DNA of 29,846 nt from a virus. The notes beneath the pieces were generated by a model. It worked only from the letters and a program-made list of their open reading frames with translations. It was not told the DNA's origin and did not search any database. How positions within the stretch are numbered: the first letter of the stretch is position 1; each line of letters begins with the position of its first letter. The translations under genes were made by a program, and so were the position numbers. Positions 1-7,853 of this stretch are shown piece by piece. The stretch lies in IMG/VR virus record IMGVR_UViG_3300013126_000164, positions 1-29,846 of that record; one strand, written 5' to 3'.

Positions 1-99
1 AAAGGTATTGGATACGGAAAGAAAGCAGTCGCTAAGTATGGTAAGAGAGCAGTCGCTAAAATGATTAAAGCGAAACGCTCAAGAAAAGGAGGCAAATAA
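1..99 (+). CDS. C-terminal fragment of a very basic protein (start outside window)
   Basis: Frame 1 is open from the first base to a TAA at 97-99 and gives the last 32 residues of a protein. The tail is dominated by Lys, Arg, Gly and Ala and contains an imperfect internal duplication (GKKAVAKYGKRAVAKM). Such tails often contact nucleic acid or serve as flexible basic anchors, but the family cannot be told from the fragment. Its 3' end carries the AAAGGAGG ribosome site (84-91) for the next gene, one base away, so it belongs to the same rightward operon. Confidence 0.6.
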   Translation, partial: KGIGYGKKAVAKYGKRAVAKMIKAKRSRKGGK

Positions 100-100
100 T

Positions 101-535
101 ATGCCATTAATTAAAGTAGGAGCAGTTGAAAAGAATTACGACGTTTTACCAGAAGGTAAATATGAGGTATTTGTAGATAAGTTTGATGATGTCCAAGTCG
201 TTGACGGAATTGAAGTTTCACGTATTATGTTTACTATTCGCAAGGACGTTGATAGCGTTAATGGTGGTCGTAAAGTGTTTACGAACATTAAATCAAGTGA
301 TAACTTTGCTTGGTTAGTCAATGGTTTATCTAAAGCGGTTGGTATTCCCGTTGATAGTGCTTATGAAACCTTAAGTGATTTCTTAAATGATATTAAAGGT
401 AAAACTTTAGTCGTTAAAGTTCGTCATAAACCAAACCCAAAAGACGCCACTAAACCTTATGTGAATATTACGGATTTCTTCCCAACCACAAAAGGTGCCG
501 TTAGTTTAGCAAAAGCAGACACAGAAATTATTTAA
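101..535 (+). CDS. DUF669-like single-stranded DNA-binding protein
   Basis: The 144-residue product starts with a conserved-looking segment (LPEGKYEVFVDKFDDVQV) followed by FTIRKDV, GRKVFTNI and a C-terminal VNITDFFP strand. This order of beta-strand blocks is what I know from phage DUF669 proteins, small OB-fold-like proteins thought to bind single-stranded DNA next to phage recombination and replication genes. The C-terminus is not the classic acidic DDDIPF tip of bacterial SSB. The ATG is preceded by AAAGGAGG at 84-91. It is first of the recognisable replication genes and lies directly upstream of the primase-helicase. Family call is by eye; the role is inferred from family and context. 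Confidence 0.65.
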   Translation: MPLIKVGAVEKNYDVLPEGKYEVFVDKFDDVQVVDGIEVSRIMFTIRKDVDSVNGGRKVFTNIKSSDNFAWLVNGLSKAVGIPVDSAYETLSDFLNDIKGKTLVVKVRHKPNPKDATKPYVNITDFFPTTKGAVSLAKADTEII

Positions 536-567
536 TAGGCGTTTGCCTAAGAAAGTCGGTGAGTTAA

Positions 568-3351
568 TTGATTATCTTTGAACACTTCTTTAAAGAGGTA
601 GATTTTAACTCCGCCAATGGTAGCGGGGAGGTGGCAGTTGCCTGCCCCTTTCCGCATACTACAAATGATGGTAAACGATACTACGAAACAAACCCATCGG
701 CACATATTAACACCGAAAAATCTTTGTTTCATTGTAAGGTTTGTGGGGAAAAGCATAGTGAGGCAAGTTTTTTAGTTTCACAAACTAATCTTCCCTATGG
801 TAAAGCGGTTGAGATTATTGACGAATTAACCAACCATAGTATTGTAGCAAATTGGGAAGTTGCCGTAAACGCCCTCAAGACAAATAGCATTACTCAAGCG
901 TTAATTAAGAAACTAAAGTTCTCTAAAGAGGCGGTTGATTTTTTACGCATTGGTTTTGAAGGCGAAGGTATTTCTTATCCAGTTTATGTTTATAGTCAAT
1001 TAATGGACGTGCGAAAGTATAGACCAGGTCAACAACCTAAGGTTATGAGCCGTTCGGGGGCAAAAGCGGGATATATTATCCCAGATTTGTCCTATATGAA
1101 AGACCTTGAAACCGTTTACATTTGTGCGGGTGAGAAGGATATGACCATTGCGAGAAGTAATGGTTTTGATGCTTTTACACTTACGGGCGGAGAAATGGCA
1201 ATCCCATACACCTACGGGTATGCTTTCCGTGGTAAGAAAGTTTATATTTTATATGATAACGATAAGACGGGTTTAGAAGGTGCTGCGAAAGTGGGTCTTT
1301 TCCTTAAGGAGCAAGGTGCTATCCCATATGTCGTGACGGGACATCACGCAACTTGTGTTGAAAAAGGTGAAGACATTTGGGACTTCTTCGGTAAGTATAA
1401 TAAAACCGCAGACGACCTAAAGGCGATTATTGACGCCACTGAACCTATGAGTTCCGAGCAACTAAAGAAGGAGTTTGAAAAAGAATATCCTTCAATTCCT
1501 TTAGAAAATGCCGTTGAACCACAATATCGTAATAAGTATGTGACGGCGTTAGTCCAAGTTGTGGGCGTTTACAACAATACTTTTGGTATTCCCGAAGTAA
1601 TTGAAGTTGAAAAACTAACCCCAACGGATACAAGACCACAAGTTAACGTTATCCCTATTGGCACAAAGAAACTATTTACGGTAGACGATACTAACATTGA
1701 GGACGTGTTATACCTAATGGATAGCAACCTGAAGGAAGACCAAGTCCGTAAGAACATTTTAGGTTTGGCAAAAATTCCGTCAACCGAAGTTTCTATTGCG
1801 ATTAAATACAAAGCACACGCTACGGTCTATAAATCTACGGTCGTTAACTATGGGGCAAGTAAATCTGCTCCTATTGAAATTGACGTCTATTCTAAACAAC
1901 CTTTAGAGAACGGAAAGAAATACACTATAACATTTAAACCCGTTCAACACCCTCTTAGACAACAAGAAATCGTTTTAATTGCTAAGCGTGTTCAAGGTAT
2001 GGATAATACCTTAGAAAACTTTGAGTTAAATGAAGACGTCAAGGGTAGTTTAAAGGTTTTCCAAGTCGGTAAAGACGTTAATGAAGGTATGGAAATGCTT
2101 TTCCAATACGACAAAGGTTATGTCGGTGGAGAGGCAGATAGAAACATTACCCAGACCGTAGACCTTGTTTATAATACACCTTTACACATTAAAGTAGGTA
2201 AGTCGGTTATCCGTGGCACCTTAGACGCATTTATGGTGGGAGAAACCCGCACGGGTAAGTCGCATACCTCTAAAGTCAAGCGAGAACTATACGATATGGG
2301 TAGCGTCATTAACCTTGGTACCACTACGGTCGCAGGTTTAATCGGCGGTACTAATAAGGCGACGAACAAAACTAAAATTGGTTTATTACCACGAGAACAT
2401 AAAAACCTTGTGATTATGGAAGAGTTTTCCTCTATGAAGGACAATGCTTTCATTAAATCAATGACTGAAATACGCTCCTCTAATGAAGTTCGTATTGTCC
2501 GTGTAGATACGGATATTCGTGTGCCTTGCCAATTACGTATGCTAACTATCTCAAACCCTAAATCACGTCAAGGTGGTGCGGGTCGTTCAATGAAGTCATA
2601 CCCCAATGGGGTAGAAGTTTTGTTAGAACTTATTGATAGTCCCGAAGACATTGCTCGTTATGACTTCTTTACCTTAGTTCCTGAACCTGAGGAATACATC
2701 TCCTTTATGGATAAGGACTATGAAAAATTGCCAGAAATATCCTATAGAAACCGTGTTCGTTGGGCGTGGACACGTAGACCCGAACAAATTATTATGGATA
2801 CAGATACTCAAAAGTATTTGTGGCAAAAGTCGGTTGATTTAAACCGAGAATACAATACACACGTTCGTTTATTTGGTACTGAGGCGTGGCAAAAGATTGC
2901 CCGCATTGCCGTCGCAAGTGCGATTATGCTTGTCTCTACAGACACTACGTTTGAAAATGTGGTCGTGACAAAGCAACACATTGACTGGGCGGTTAATTTC
3001 TTAATTAGAATATACGACAATAATGTGTTTAAACTAAGACAATTCGTTAATGAACAACGCAAATATAGCGAAGTTGACGAAGAATTAGTAAAAGAATTAC
3101 AAGAACTTTATCTCAACAACGCCACCTTATTTAACTTTTTAGAGATGAGTAGTGGTGTGCCAAGAGCAGTTCTAAGAGACGTTTCGGGTAAGAGCAATGA
3201 GGATTTCTCCGTTATCCTAAACGAAATGTCCCGATTATACTTGTTTAGATGGTCTAGTAGTTTAGTTATCCCATCTGAGCGGTTAAGAAAAGGTCTATCT
3301 AAAATTAATAGAAATATCCGTATGAAAGGAAGTGGTAATAGTGTTCTATAG
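568..3351 (+). CDS. Primase-helicase: zinc/TOPRIM primase joined to MCM-like AAA+ helicase
   Basis: The 927-residue product probably makes primers and unwinds DNA at the fork. Residues 26-59 hold a zinc site (C26, H30, C56, C59) like DnaG/T7 gp4. Residues ~182-250 form a TOPRIM fold with GEKD (E189) and YDND (D230, D232). Residues ~320-550 are beta-rich, where an MCM N-terminal domain would lie. The ATPase has Walker A GETRTGKS (558-565), a TTVAGL block like the MCM SSAAGL motif, Walker B LVIMEEF (614-620), sensor-1 asparagine in ISNPK (N663) and an arginine-finger-like ARYD (R697). The last ~70 residues look like a winged helix. This is not the RecA/DnaB ATPase usual for phage primase-helicases. 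The TTG start follows GGTGAG (558-563) and an in-frame stop lies directly upstream, so it cannot extend. Confidence 0.8.
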   Translation: MIIFEHFFKEVDFNSANGSGEVAVACPFPHTTNDGKRYYETNPSAHINTEKSLFHCKVCGEKHSEASFLVSQTNLPYGKAVEIIDELTNHSIVANWEVAVNALKTNSITQALIKKLKFSKEAVDFLRIGFEGEGISYPVYVYSQLMDVRKYRPGQQPKVMSRSGAKAGYIIPDLSYMKDLETVYICAGEKDMTIARSNGFDAFTLTGGEMAIPYTYGYAFRGKKVYILYDNDKTGLEGAAKVGLFLKEQGAIPYVVTGHHATCVEKGEDIWDFFGKYNKTADDLKAIIDATEPMSSEQLKKEFEKEYPSIPLENAVEPQYRNKYVTALVQVVGVYNNTFGIPEVIEVEKLTPTDTRPQVNVIPIGTKKLFTVDDTNIEDVLYLMDSNLKEDQVRKNILGLAKIPSTEVSIAIKYKAHATVYKSTVVNYGASKSAPIEIDVYSKQPLENGKKYTITFKPVQHPLRQQEIVLIAKRVQGMDNTLENFELNEDVKGSLKVFQVGKDVNEGMEMLFQYDKGYVGGEADRNITQTVDLVYNTPLHIKVGKSVIRGTLDAFMVGETRTGKSHTSKVKRELYDMGSVINLGTTTVAGLIGGTNKATNKTKIGLLPREHKNLVIMEEFSSMKDNAFIKSMTEIRSSNEVRIVRVDTDIRVPCQLRMLTISNPKSRQGGAGRSMKSYPNGVEVLLELIDSPEDIARYDFFTLVPEPEEYISFMDKDYEKLPEISYRNRVRWAWTRRPEQIIMDTDTQKYLWQKSVDLNREYNTHVRLFGTEAWQKIARIAVASAIMLVSTDTTFENVVVTKQHIDWAVNFLIRIYDNNVFKLRQFVNEQRKYSEVDEELVKELQELYLNNATLFNFLEMSSGVPRAVLRDVSGKSNEDFSVILNEMSRLYLFRWSSSLVIPSERLRKGLSKINRNIRMKGSGNSVL

Positions 3352-5251
3352 ACAAATGGTTGCGGACGCACAACAACTACTCGTTGACCTTAAAAAGTCA
3401 AGCAAAGAGTGGGTTGCGTTTGATACTGAAACCACGGGTCTGCACCTAAAAGCAGACAAACCCTTCCTTATTACCTTAACATTTGACGACCAAAGTCGTT
3501 CTATTGAGGTTGGTAAGTGGCATCCCGCCGTCTTACAAGAAGTGTTTAATGAACTAAAGAACTTTAAGTATGTCGTAGGTCATAACATTAAGTTTGATTT
3601 ACATATGCTTGAAAACATTGGCGTTAAGTATTCGGCAAATAATTTGACTGACACAATGATACTTGCTCGTCTTGCCTTAGATACGGACGAAGTATTTACT
3701 TTAGCACTCAAGTCATTAGCGACTAAGTACATTGACGGGGCGGCAGCAGACGACCAAAAGGTTGTTAAATCTGCTTTATTAAGAATTAAGAAAAGCACAA
3801 CTATTCAAGAACCAACATATAAAGACGTCTATGAACACGACGAATATCGTCAAGCAATGATTGAGTATGCCTATAACGATACTGAAATTACACTACAACT
3901 TGCTAAAAAACTAATAGATGTTGTGTATGCGAGAAAACAAGAAGACACACTTAAGTTAGAAAACGCACTTATCCTACCCCTATTCCGTATGGAACGTGTG
4001 GGTTTAAAGGTTGACCGTGAGTATTTAACTGAAAGAAAGAAGTTCTTTGAGGAGTATATCTCTGGAAAACGTGCGGAACTACATAAGTTAACGGGTGAAA
4101 CCTTTAACGTAGGTCAACATAAGAACATTAAAGAGTGGTTTAACAAGAACGGTATTCAATTAGCGTCAAGCGACGATAGTGCTATGGAATATGTGATTAA
4201 AACCGCAGAAGACCTACCTAAAACCGTTGCTAAGATTATCCAAGAATTACGTAGTTTAGAGAAATGGTATAGCACTTATATCGTCCGTATGCTTGAAAAA
4301 AGTGAGTTTGACGGACGTGCCTACACCCAATTCAATGCCAATTCGGCAATTACGGGTCGTTTAAGTAGCGATTTCCACCAATTTCCTAAGTATGCTCTAT
4401 TAAATGAACAAGGTGAGGAGATGTTTCACCCCCGTCGTATGGTTATCCCAACTAAAAACGGGTACGAAACACTTGCTTTCTTAGATTATTCACAAATAGA
4501 GCTACGTGTTCAAGCAAACTACACCTACGAAATTAGTGGTGGCGACTTGAATATGTGCCGTGCATATATGCCTCATCAATGCGTAGACGCTAATGGTGTG
4601 GTCTTTGACCCGCTATTACACAAGAACGAAATTACTACAAAGTCTTGGTTTACACAAGAAAGTGGGAAAGTGTGGAAACCCACCGACCTTCACTCCGCTA
4701 CAACCAAAGAGGCGTTCCCAGAAGTAGATGAAAGCAGCGACGAGTTTAAGAAACTGCGTGGTCTTGGCAAAGCAACTAACTTCGCAAAGAACTACGGAGC
4801 AACAAAGAACGCTCTTATAGAGCAGTTTGGGTTTGAAGAAAGCATTGCTATCAAGTTAGATAAAGCATATTACCAAGCGTTCCCCAAAATCTTAGACTAC
4901 CAAAACTTAGTCCGCAAGATTTACTACCAACGTGGATACGTTAAGAATATGTATAGTCGTAGATACTATATGACTGATAAGCGATTTGTATACCGCCTTT
5001 ATAACTACTTAGTTCAAGGGTCGTGTGCCGATATGCTTAAATCTAAGATTATAGAGATAGATAACTTGTTATTGCCTTACAAGTCAAGGTTTCAAATGAA
5101 TATCCACGACGAATTATCGTTTGAGATATACGAAGGCGAAGAATTCTTAGTTAATAAAATTAAAGAAATTATGGAAAACGTTCCCCGTATGATAATTCCA
5201 GTTGTCGCCGAATTGGAGACAACTCAAACAAACTGGGAGGACAAGGAGTAA
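3341..5251 (+). CDS. Family A DNA polymerase with 3'-5' exonuclease domain
   Basis: Replicative phage polymerase of about 636 residues, close to T7-type length, with no 5'-3' exonuclease domain. The proofreading domain shows AFDTETTG (D28, E30), HNIKFDLHML and the YNDTEITLQL motif III. The polymerase domain shows motif A FLDYSQIELRVQ (D382), motif B with K477 and YG at 485 in the O-helix (GLGKATNFAKNYG) and motif C NIHDELSFE (H589, D590). About 55 residues are inserted after motif A. I chose GTG 3341 over GTG 3332 because AGGAAG at 3327-3332 sits about 8 bases before 3341 but overlaps 3332; ATG 3356 is a less likely alternative. It overlaps the primase-helicase gene by 11 bases. Confidence 0.93.
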   Translation: MFYRQMVADAQQLLVDLKKSSKEWVAFDTETTGLHLKADKPFLITLTFDDQSRSIEVGKWHPAVLQEVFNELKNFKYVVGHNIKFDLHMLENIGVKYSANNLTDTMILARLALDTDEVFTLALKSLATKYIDGAAADDQKVVKSALLRIKKSTTIQEPTYKDVYEHDEYRQAMIEYAYNDTEITLQLAKKLIDVVYARKQEDTLKLENALILPLFRMERVGLKVDREYLTERKKFFEEYISGKRAELHKLTGETFNVGQHKNIKEWFNKNGIQLASSDDSAMEYVIKTAEDLPKTVAKIIQELRSLEKWYSTYIVRMLEKSEFDGRAYTQFNANSAITGRLSSDFHQFPKYALLNEQGEEMFHPRRMVIPTKNGYETLAFLDYSQIELRVQANYTYEISGGDLNMCRAYMPHQCVDANGVVFDPLLHKNEITTKSWFTQESGKVWKPTDLHSATTKEAFPEVDESSDEFKKLRGLGKATNFAKNYGATKNALIEQFGFEESIAIKLDKAYYQAFPKILDYQNLVRKIYYQRGYVKNMYSRRYYMTDKRFVYRLYNYLVQGSCADMLKSKIIEIDNLLLPYKSRFQMNIHDELSFEIYEGEEFLVNKIKEIMENVPRMIIPVVAELETTQTNWEDKE

Positions 5252-5252
5252 T

Positions 5253-5741
5253 ATGCTTATATTATCAATAGACCCATCGGGCAACTATACCGAGGGCAAA
5301 GGCAAAACAGGTTGGTCAACTTTCAAAGACAATGCGTTTACTTTCGGTACAATTAAAGCGGAAGATTACAAAACCCGTGTAGATTATTGGTACGCCGTAG
5401 CAATGCTTATCATTGAAAAGCGTCCCAATATGTTAGTAGTTGAGGACTACCGACTTTATAACACCGCAGCAACGGGTGCAGCGGTGCAGTCGTTCTCTCA
5501 AATGGAAACGCCAAGATTACTTGGTATCATTGAGCAGACCGCACAAATGAATAACATCCCTATTGTATTTCAAATGGCGATGGTTACAAAACCATATAGT
5601 GACGATAAACTACAAAAATTAAGTATTATCACAAAGGAAAAGAATAGATGGTGGTTTAGAGGAAATGCCGTCAATGACCACGAACGTTCATCTCTTAGAC
5701 ACTTACTTCGGTATTTAGATAAGGAGAAGATTAAATGGTAG
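5253..5741 (+). CDS. RuvC-like Holliday junction resolvase
   Basis: The 162-residue product has an RNase H-fold pattern: ILSIDPSGN near the N-terminus (first Asp), LVVEDYR mid-protein (central acidic residue) and VNDHERSSLRHLL near the C-terminus (last acidic cluster with a helix). This is the arrangement of phage RuvC-like endonucleases that cut four-way junctions made by recombination or replication, clearing branches before packaging. The ATG at 5253 follows AAGGAG (5243-5248) and lies one base after the polymerase stop; a longer frame opens at 5202 but lacks a ribosome site there and would run deep inside polymerase. Confidence 0.75.
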   Translation: MLILSIDPSGNYTEGKGKTGWSTFKDNAFTFGTIKAEDYKTRVDYWYAVAMLIIEKRPNMLVVEDYRLYNTAATGAAVQSFSQMETPRLLGIIEQTAQMNNIPIVFQMAMVTKPYSDDKLQKLSIITKEKNRWWFRGNAVNDHERSSLRHLLRYLDKEKIKW

Positions 5742-5923
5742 ACGAGGACTTCGTAGAGTATATTAAAATGGTAAGCAAAACTGAAAGGGCAATGGAGAAA
5801 ACAAATGAAGATAGCAATAGGCGGAATGATAGCGAGTGGAAAAAGTACGCTCGTAGACAACTTAGCAAAAGAATTCAACCTACAAAAAATGGACGAGTTC
5901 GACAAAGAAGACGAAGTATTTAA
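5735..5923 (+). CDS. Possible small overlapping ORF, 62 aa
   Basis: The ATG overlaps the resolvase stop (ATGGTAG) and has AAGGAG about ten bases upstream, which favours translation. The first ~26 residues (MVDEDFVEYIKMVSKTERA) look protein-like. The rest, from 5805, runs in another frame inside the kinase gene and turns into a compositionally odd Arg/Lys/Gln-rich tail. It may be a real small protein, a leader whose translation couples the resolvase and kinase genes, or chance. No family recognised. Confidence 0.35.
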   Translation: MVDEDFVEYIKMVSKTERAMEKTNEDSNRRNDSEWKKYARRQLSKRIQPTKNGRVRQRRRSI

Positions 5924-6443
5924 TACATTATTAAAGTGGTTGTATGAGGGTCGTGAGAACGTAGAGATGTTATTACAAATCTACTTCTTACACAAGCATT
6001 GGAAATCACAAAAAGAAATCAAAGGCAACGTTATTGTTGACCGTCACATTATTGAACACTGGTTATTTGCTCAAATCAACTTGGCAAAGACACCCGAAGT
6101 CCTCAATATGTACAATGGTTTATTCCACCAATATATGAACTCTGTGGTGCACCCCGACCTCTATATTATCTTAGATATGGACTGGGACACCTTCAAAGAA
6201 CGTATTATGAAACGTGGGCGTGAGCAAGAAATCGAAAACTTTGGTCAAAATGAAAACTACTTCAAATATCTTATGGACGGATACGTTCGTAAGTTAAAAG
6301 CACAATGCGAAATCTACAATATACCAAGCATCGTTATTGATACTTCGGGTATGGACGAAGAAGGCGTACTTGATGCTGCCGCACAGATTATAGAACTTAT
6401 AGATAAGGACGGAACAATAAATGGGTCTAAAAATCACAACTAA
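5805..6443 (+). CDS. Deoxynucleoside kinase
   Basis: Phosphorylates deoxynucleosides with ATP to give dNMPs for DNA synthesis. The 212 residues fit the Drosophila-dNK/deoxyguanosine-deoxyadenosine kinase family: P-loop GGMIASGKST (6-15), an acidic residue after beta-2 (MDEF, ~30-32), the DRH motif (79-81) that contacts substrate, and an Arg-rich lid MKRGREQE near residue 140. Substrate preference cannot be read from sequence. The ATG follows GGAG at 5794-5797. The gene ends inside the next one by 23 bases. Its position between resolvase and nuclease suggests it supports rapid phage replication. Confidence 0.88.
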   Translation: MKIAIGGMIASGKSTLVDNLAKEFNLQKMDEFDKEDEVFNTLLKWLYEGRENVEMLLQIYFLHKHWKSQKEIKGNVIVDRHIIEHWLFAQINLAKTPEVLNMYNGLFHQYMNSVVHPDLYIILDMDWDTFKERIMKRGREQEIENFGQNENYFKYLMDGYVRKLKAQCEIYNIPSIVIDTSGMDEEGVLDAAAQIIELIDKDGTINGSKNHN

Positions 6444-7371
6444 CTTTAGAACGGGCGTATCAAGTTCAAAGATGGACGCTATTTTAAACAAGTCAAAGTA
6501 TAAGAGCGTTATTGAACAATACCTTTTAGATACTAAACAAATCACCGAGACCGTTACCGAAGTTGGTCGCCAAAAGATGGAAATGGGTAAAGTTATGGAA
6601 CCCATTATCAAAGATTTGGTGGAAAAGTCCTTTAATGTTAAACTAACCGTAGATAAGAATAGATACCAACACGACGTTCACGAGGCGTTTACCATTGAGT
6701 TTGACGCTTTAGACTGGGAAAATAAGATTGTCTATGAGTTTAAAAACACCGAAAAGGATGAAAATAGCATCTTAGAAACCTATTATGCTCAAGTCCAATT
6801 CGCTATGTTTATGATTGGTTGGAAAGAGGCACGTATTTGCTACCTACGTAATGGGTGGGAATTAGGGTATATCGTAGTTAAAAGAGACCAAAATTTCATT
6901 GATAATATGGAGATTGTGGGTAATTACTATGCCAAATGCCTAAAAGATAGAGAACAACCAGACCCAGACTACATTAACTCCATTGTTGCTAATATCAACT
7001 TCTATACAAGCAAGGATAGAGGTTTAAAGGGAGTGGGGCAAACCTTAGACCTTACGGCAGAAGAAATCACAGACCTATATGCTTGGAATGACCTTAAAAA
7101 GCAAATTGCGGCATTAGAACTGCAAGAACAAACCTTTAAGGCAAAGTTCTCCGAGAAATATGGTAAGTACTCCGACGGAGTAGTAACGTTTACTAATACC
7201 GAAACCTTAAGGGAGGGTGGTATTAATATTAGCGAATTGCTTAAGGATAACCCTCAAATTGATATTAGAAAGTATACAAAAGAACCTACCAAGTTTAGTA
7301 GACAACTTCTAAGGGTAAAACAATCCAAAGAAGACGTAAACCCTGGTAAATTTACGGAAGATTTAGTATAA
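6421..7371 (+). CDS. YqaJ/lambda-exonuclease-like PD-(D/E)XK nuclease
   Basis: The 316-residue product carries the core of YqaJ-type phage recombination nucleases: MEMGKVMEPII with the conserved Glu at position 60, D95 in FTIEFDALDW, and the EFK triad (E106, K108), followed by a helix with ETYYAQVQFAMFM (Gln124/126). These residues bind metal and cut DNA; family members resect double-strand ends for single-strand annealing. The C-terminal third is helical and charged, with no domain I recognise. AAGGAC (about 6405-6410) precedes the start, which overlaps the kinase. An annealing partner is not obvious here, although the DUF669-like protein could bind the resected strand. Confidence 0.78.
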   Translation: MGLKITTNFRTGVSSSKMDAILNKSKYKSVIEQYLLDTKQITETVTEVGRQKMEMGKVMEPIIKDLVEKSFNVKLTVDKNRYQHDVHEAFTIEFDALDWENKIVYEFKNTEKDENSILETYYAQVQFAMFMIGWKEARICYLRNGWELGYIVVKRDQNFIDNMEIVGNYYAKCLKDREQPDPDYINSIVANINFYTSKDRGLKGVGQTLDLTAEEITDLYAWNDLKKQIAALELQEQTFKAKFSEKYGKYSDGVVTFTNTETLREGGINISELLKDNPQIDIRKYTKEPTKFSRQLLRVKQSKEDVNPGKFTEDLV

Positions 7372-7377
7372 AAAATT

Positions 7378-7419
7378 GGAAGGGGCTACAGTTTTCCTCC
7401 CTTTACTGTAGTCTTTTCC
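7378..7419 (+). terminator. Long wobble-paired hairpin after the nuclease gene
   Basis: Bases 7378-7392 pair with 7405-7419 over 15 positions when G-U pairs are allowed, around a 12-base pyrimidine-rich loop. The right arm contains CTTTTCCC but there is no long U-run after the stem, so it is only a weak intrinsic terminator. It may instead be an RNA-stabilising 3' structure or control the next ORF, whose ATG lies 5 bases beyond the stem without a Shine-Dalgarno site. Confidence 0.45.
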
Positions 7420-7423
7420 CTCT

Positions 7424-7675
7424 ATGGAAAAATTAAAACAACAACTTAAAATGCTAATAGCCACTCCAAAGGGGTGGCTTTCTTGGCTTATAGCGAACGT
7501 TATAACCTCTTTACCGTGGGCTATACCGTTAATCTACGGCTTTGTTTTTAAGGATAACAACGGTTATGTGATTGCAGGGTTTGTATGGGCATTCGTAATG
7601 CTACCTATTACCCCGTTTTGGATGTTAAACGTTATTATAGCAGTCTTCTTACGTAATAAAATTATTAAGGGGTAG
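7424..7675 (+). CDS. Small two-helix membrane protein, 83 aa
   Basis: Two hydrophobic segments (about residues 19-41 and 47-74) are joined by a short polar turn FKDNNGY; both ends are basic, suggesting an inner-membrane hairpin. Function unknown; a holin-like role is possible from topology only. No Shine-Dalgarno sequence precedes the ATG, which follows a pyrimidine run right after a long hairpin, so it may be weakly or conditionally translated. A terminator-like hairpin lies inside its 5' end (7459-7484), and its stop codon is part of the acceptor arm of the tRNA-like element. Confidence 0.5.
   Translation: MEKLKQQLKMLIATPKGWLSWLIANVITSLPWAIPLIYGFVFKDNNGYVIAGFVWAFVMLPITPFWMLNVIIAVFLRNKIIKG
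7459..7484 (+). terminator. Intrinsic-terminator-like hairpin inside the small membrane-protein ORF
   Basis: AGCCACTCC pairs with GGGGTGGCT (one G-U pair) around an AAA loop, followed by TTCTT. The stem is GC-rich and compact and could end part of the early rightward transcription. It encodes the ATPKGWL stretch, so it may also be a coding coincidence. Confidence 0.45.
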
Positions 7676-7747
7676 TCGGGTAAGTTAACCTACAACCTTA
7701 ACTGAGTGTAGGTTAAAACGTGGGTTCAACTCCCACCTACTCCACCA
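7669..7747 (+). tRNA. tRNA-like element with encoded CCA and abnormal anticodon arm
   Basis: GGGGTAG (7669-7675) pairs with CTACTCC (7737-7743), followed by discriminator A and CCA (7745-7747). The T-arm is canonical: GTGGG-TTCAACT-CCCAC (7720-7736). A weak D-arm can be drawn (GGGT/ACCT around a 6-base loop lacking the GG pair). The centre does not give a normal 5-bp stem with 7-base loop. Instead TTAACCTACA and TGTAGGTTAA form a perfect 10-bp stem around the 12-base loop ACCTTAACTGAG. No anticodon has both U33 and a purine at 37; UAA is the least bad reading. It is either a degenerate tRNA or a tRNA mimic. Total length is 79 bases. Confidence 0.55.
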
Positions 7748-7800
7748 AATACTACCTATTATTCCTATAAAAAGAGGTAGTAAATTCCTATAAATAGGAG

Positions 7801-7818
7801 TTTCGATTATAATCGAAA
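7801..7818. promoter_or_regulatory. Perfect 18-bp palindrome, operator-like, copy 1
   Basis: TTTCGATTATAATCGAAA is its own reverse complement and has a TATAAT box at 7808-7813 (and the same on the other strand). A dimeric repressor bound here would cover a -10 element. The binding protein is unknown. Confidence 0.6.
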
Positions 7819-7823
7819 TTGAT

Positions 7824-7853
7824 TGAGAAAATTACACAAACTTCGACTATAAT
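7824..7853 (+). promoter_or_regulatory. Candidate promoter overlapping palindrome copy 2
   Basis: TTGAGA (7824-7829), an 18-base spacer and TATAAT (7848-7853) give a good sigma-A-type match. The -10 box lies in the middle of the second palindrome. Transcription would start near 7860 and meet the bidirectional terminator at 7920-7944, with no ORF in between. Confidence 0.5.
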
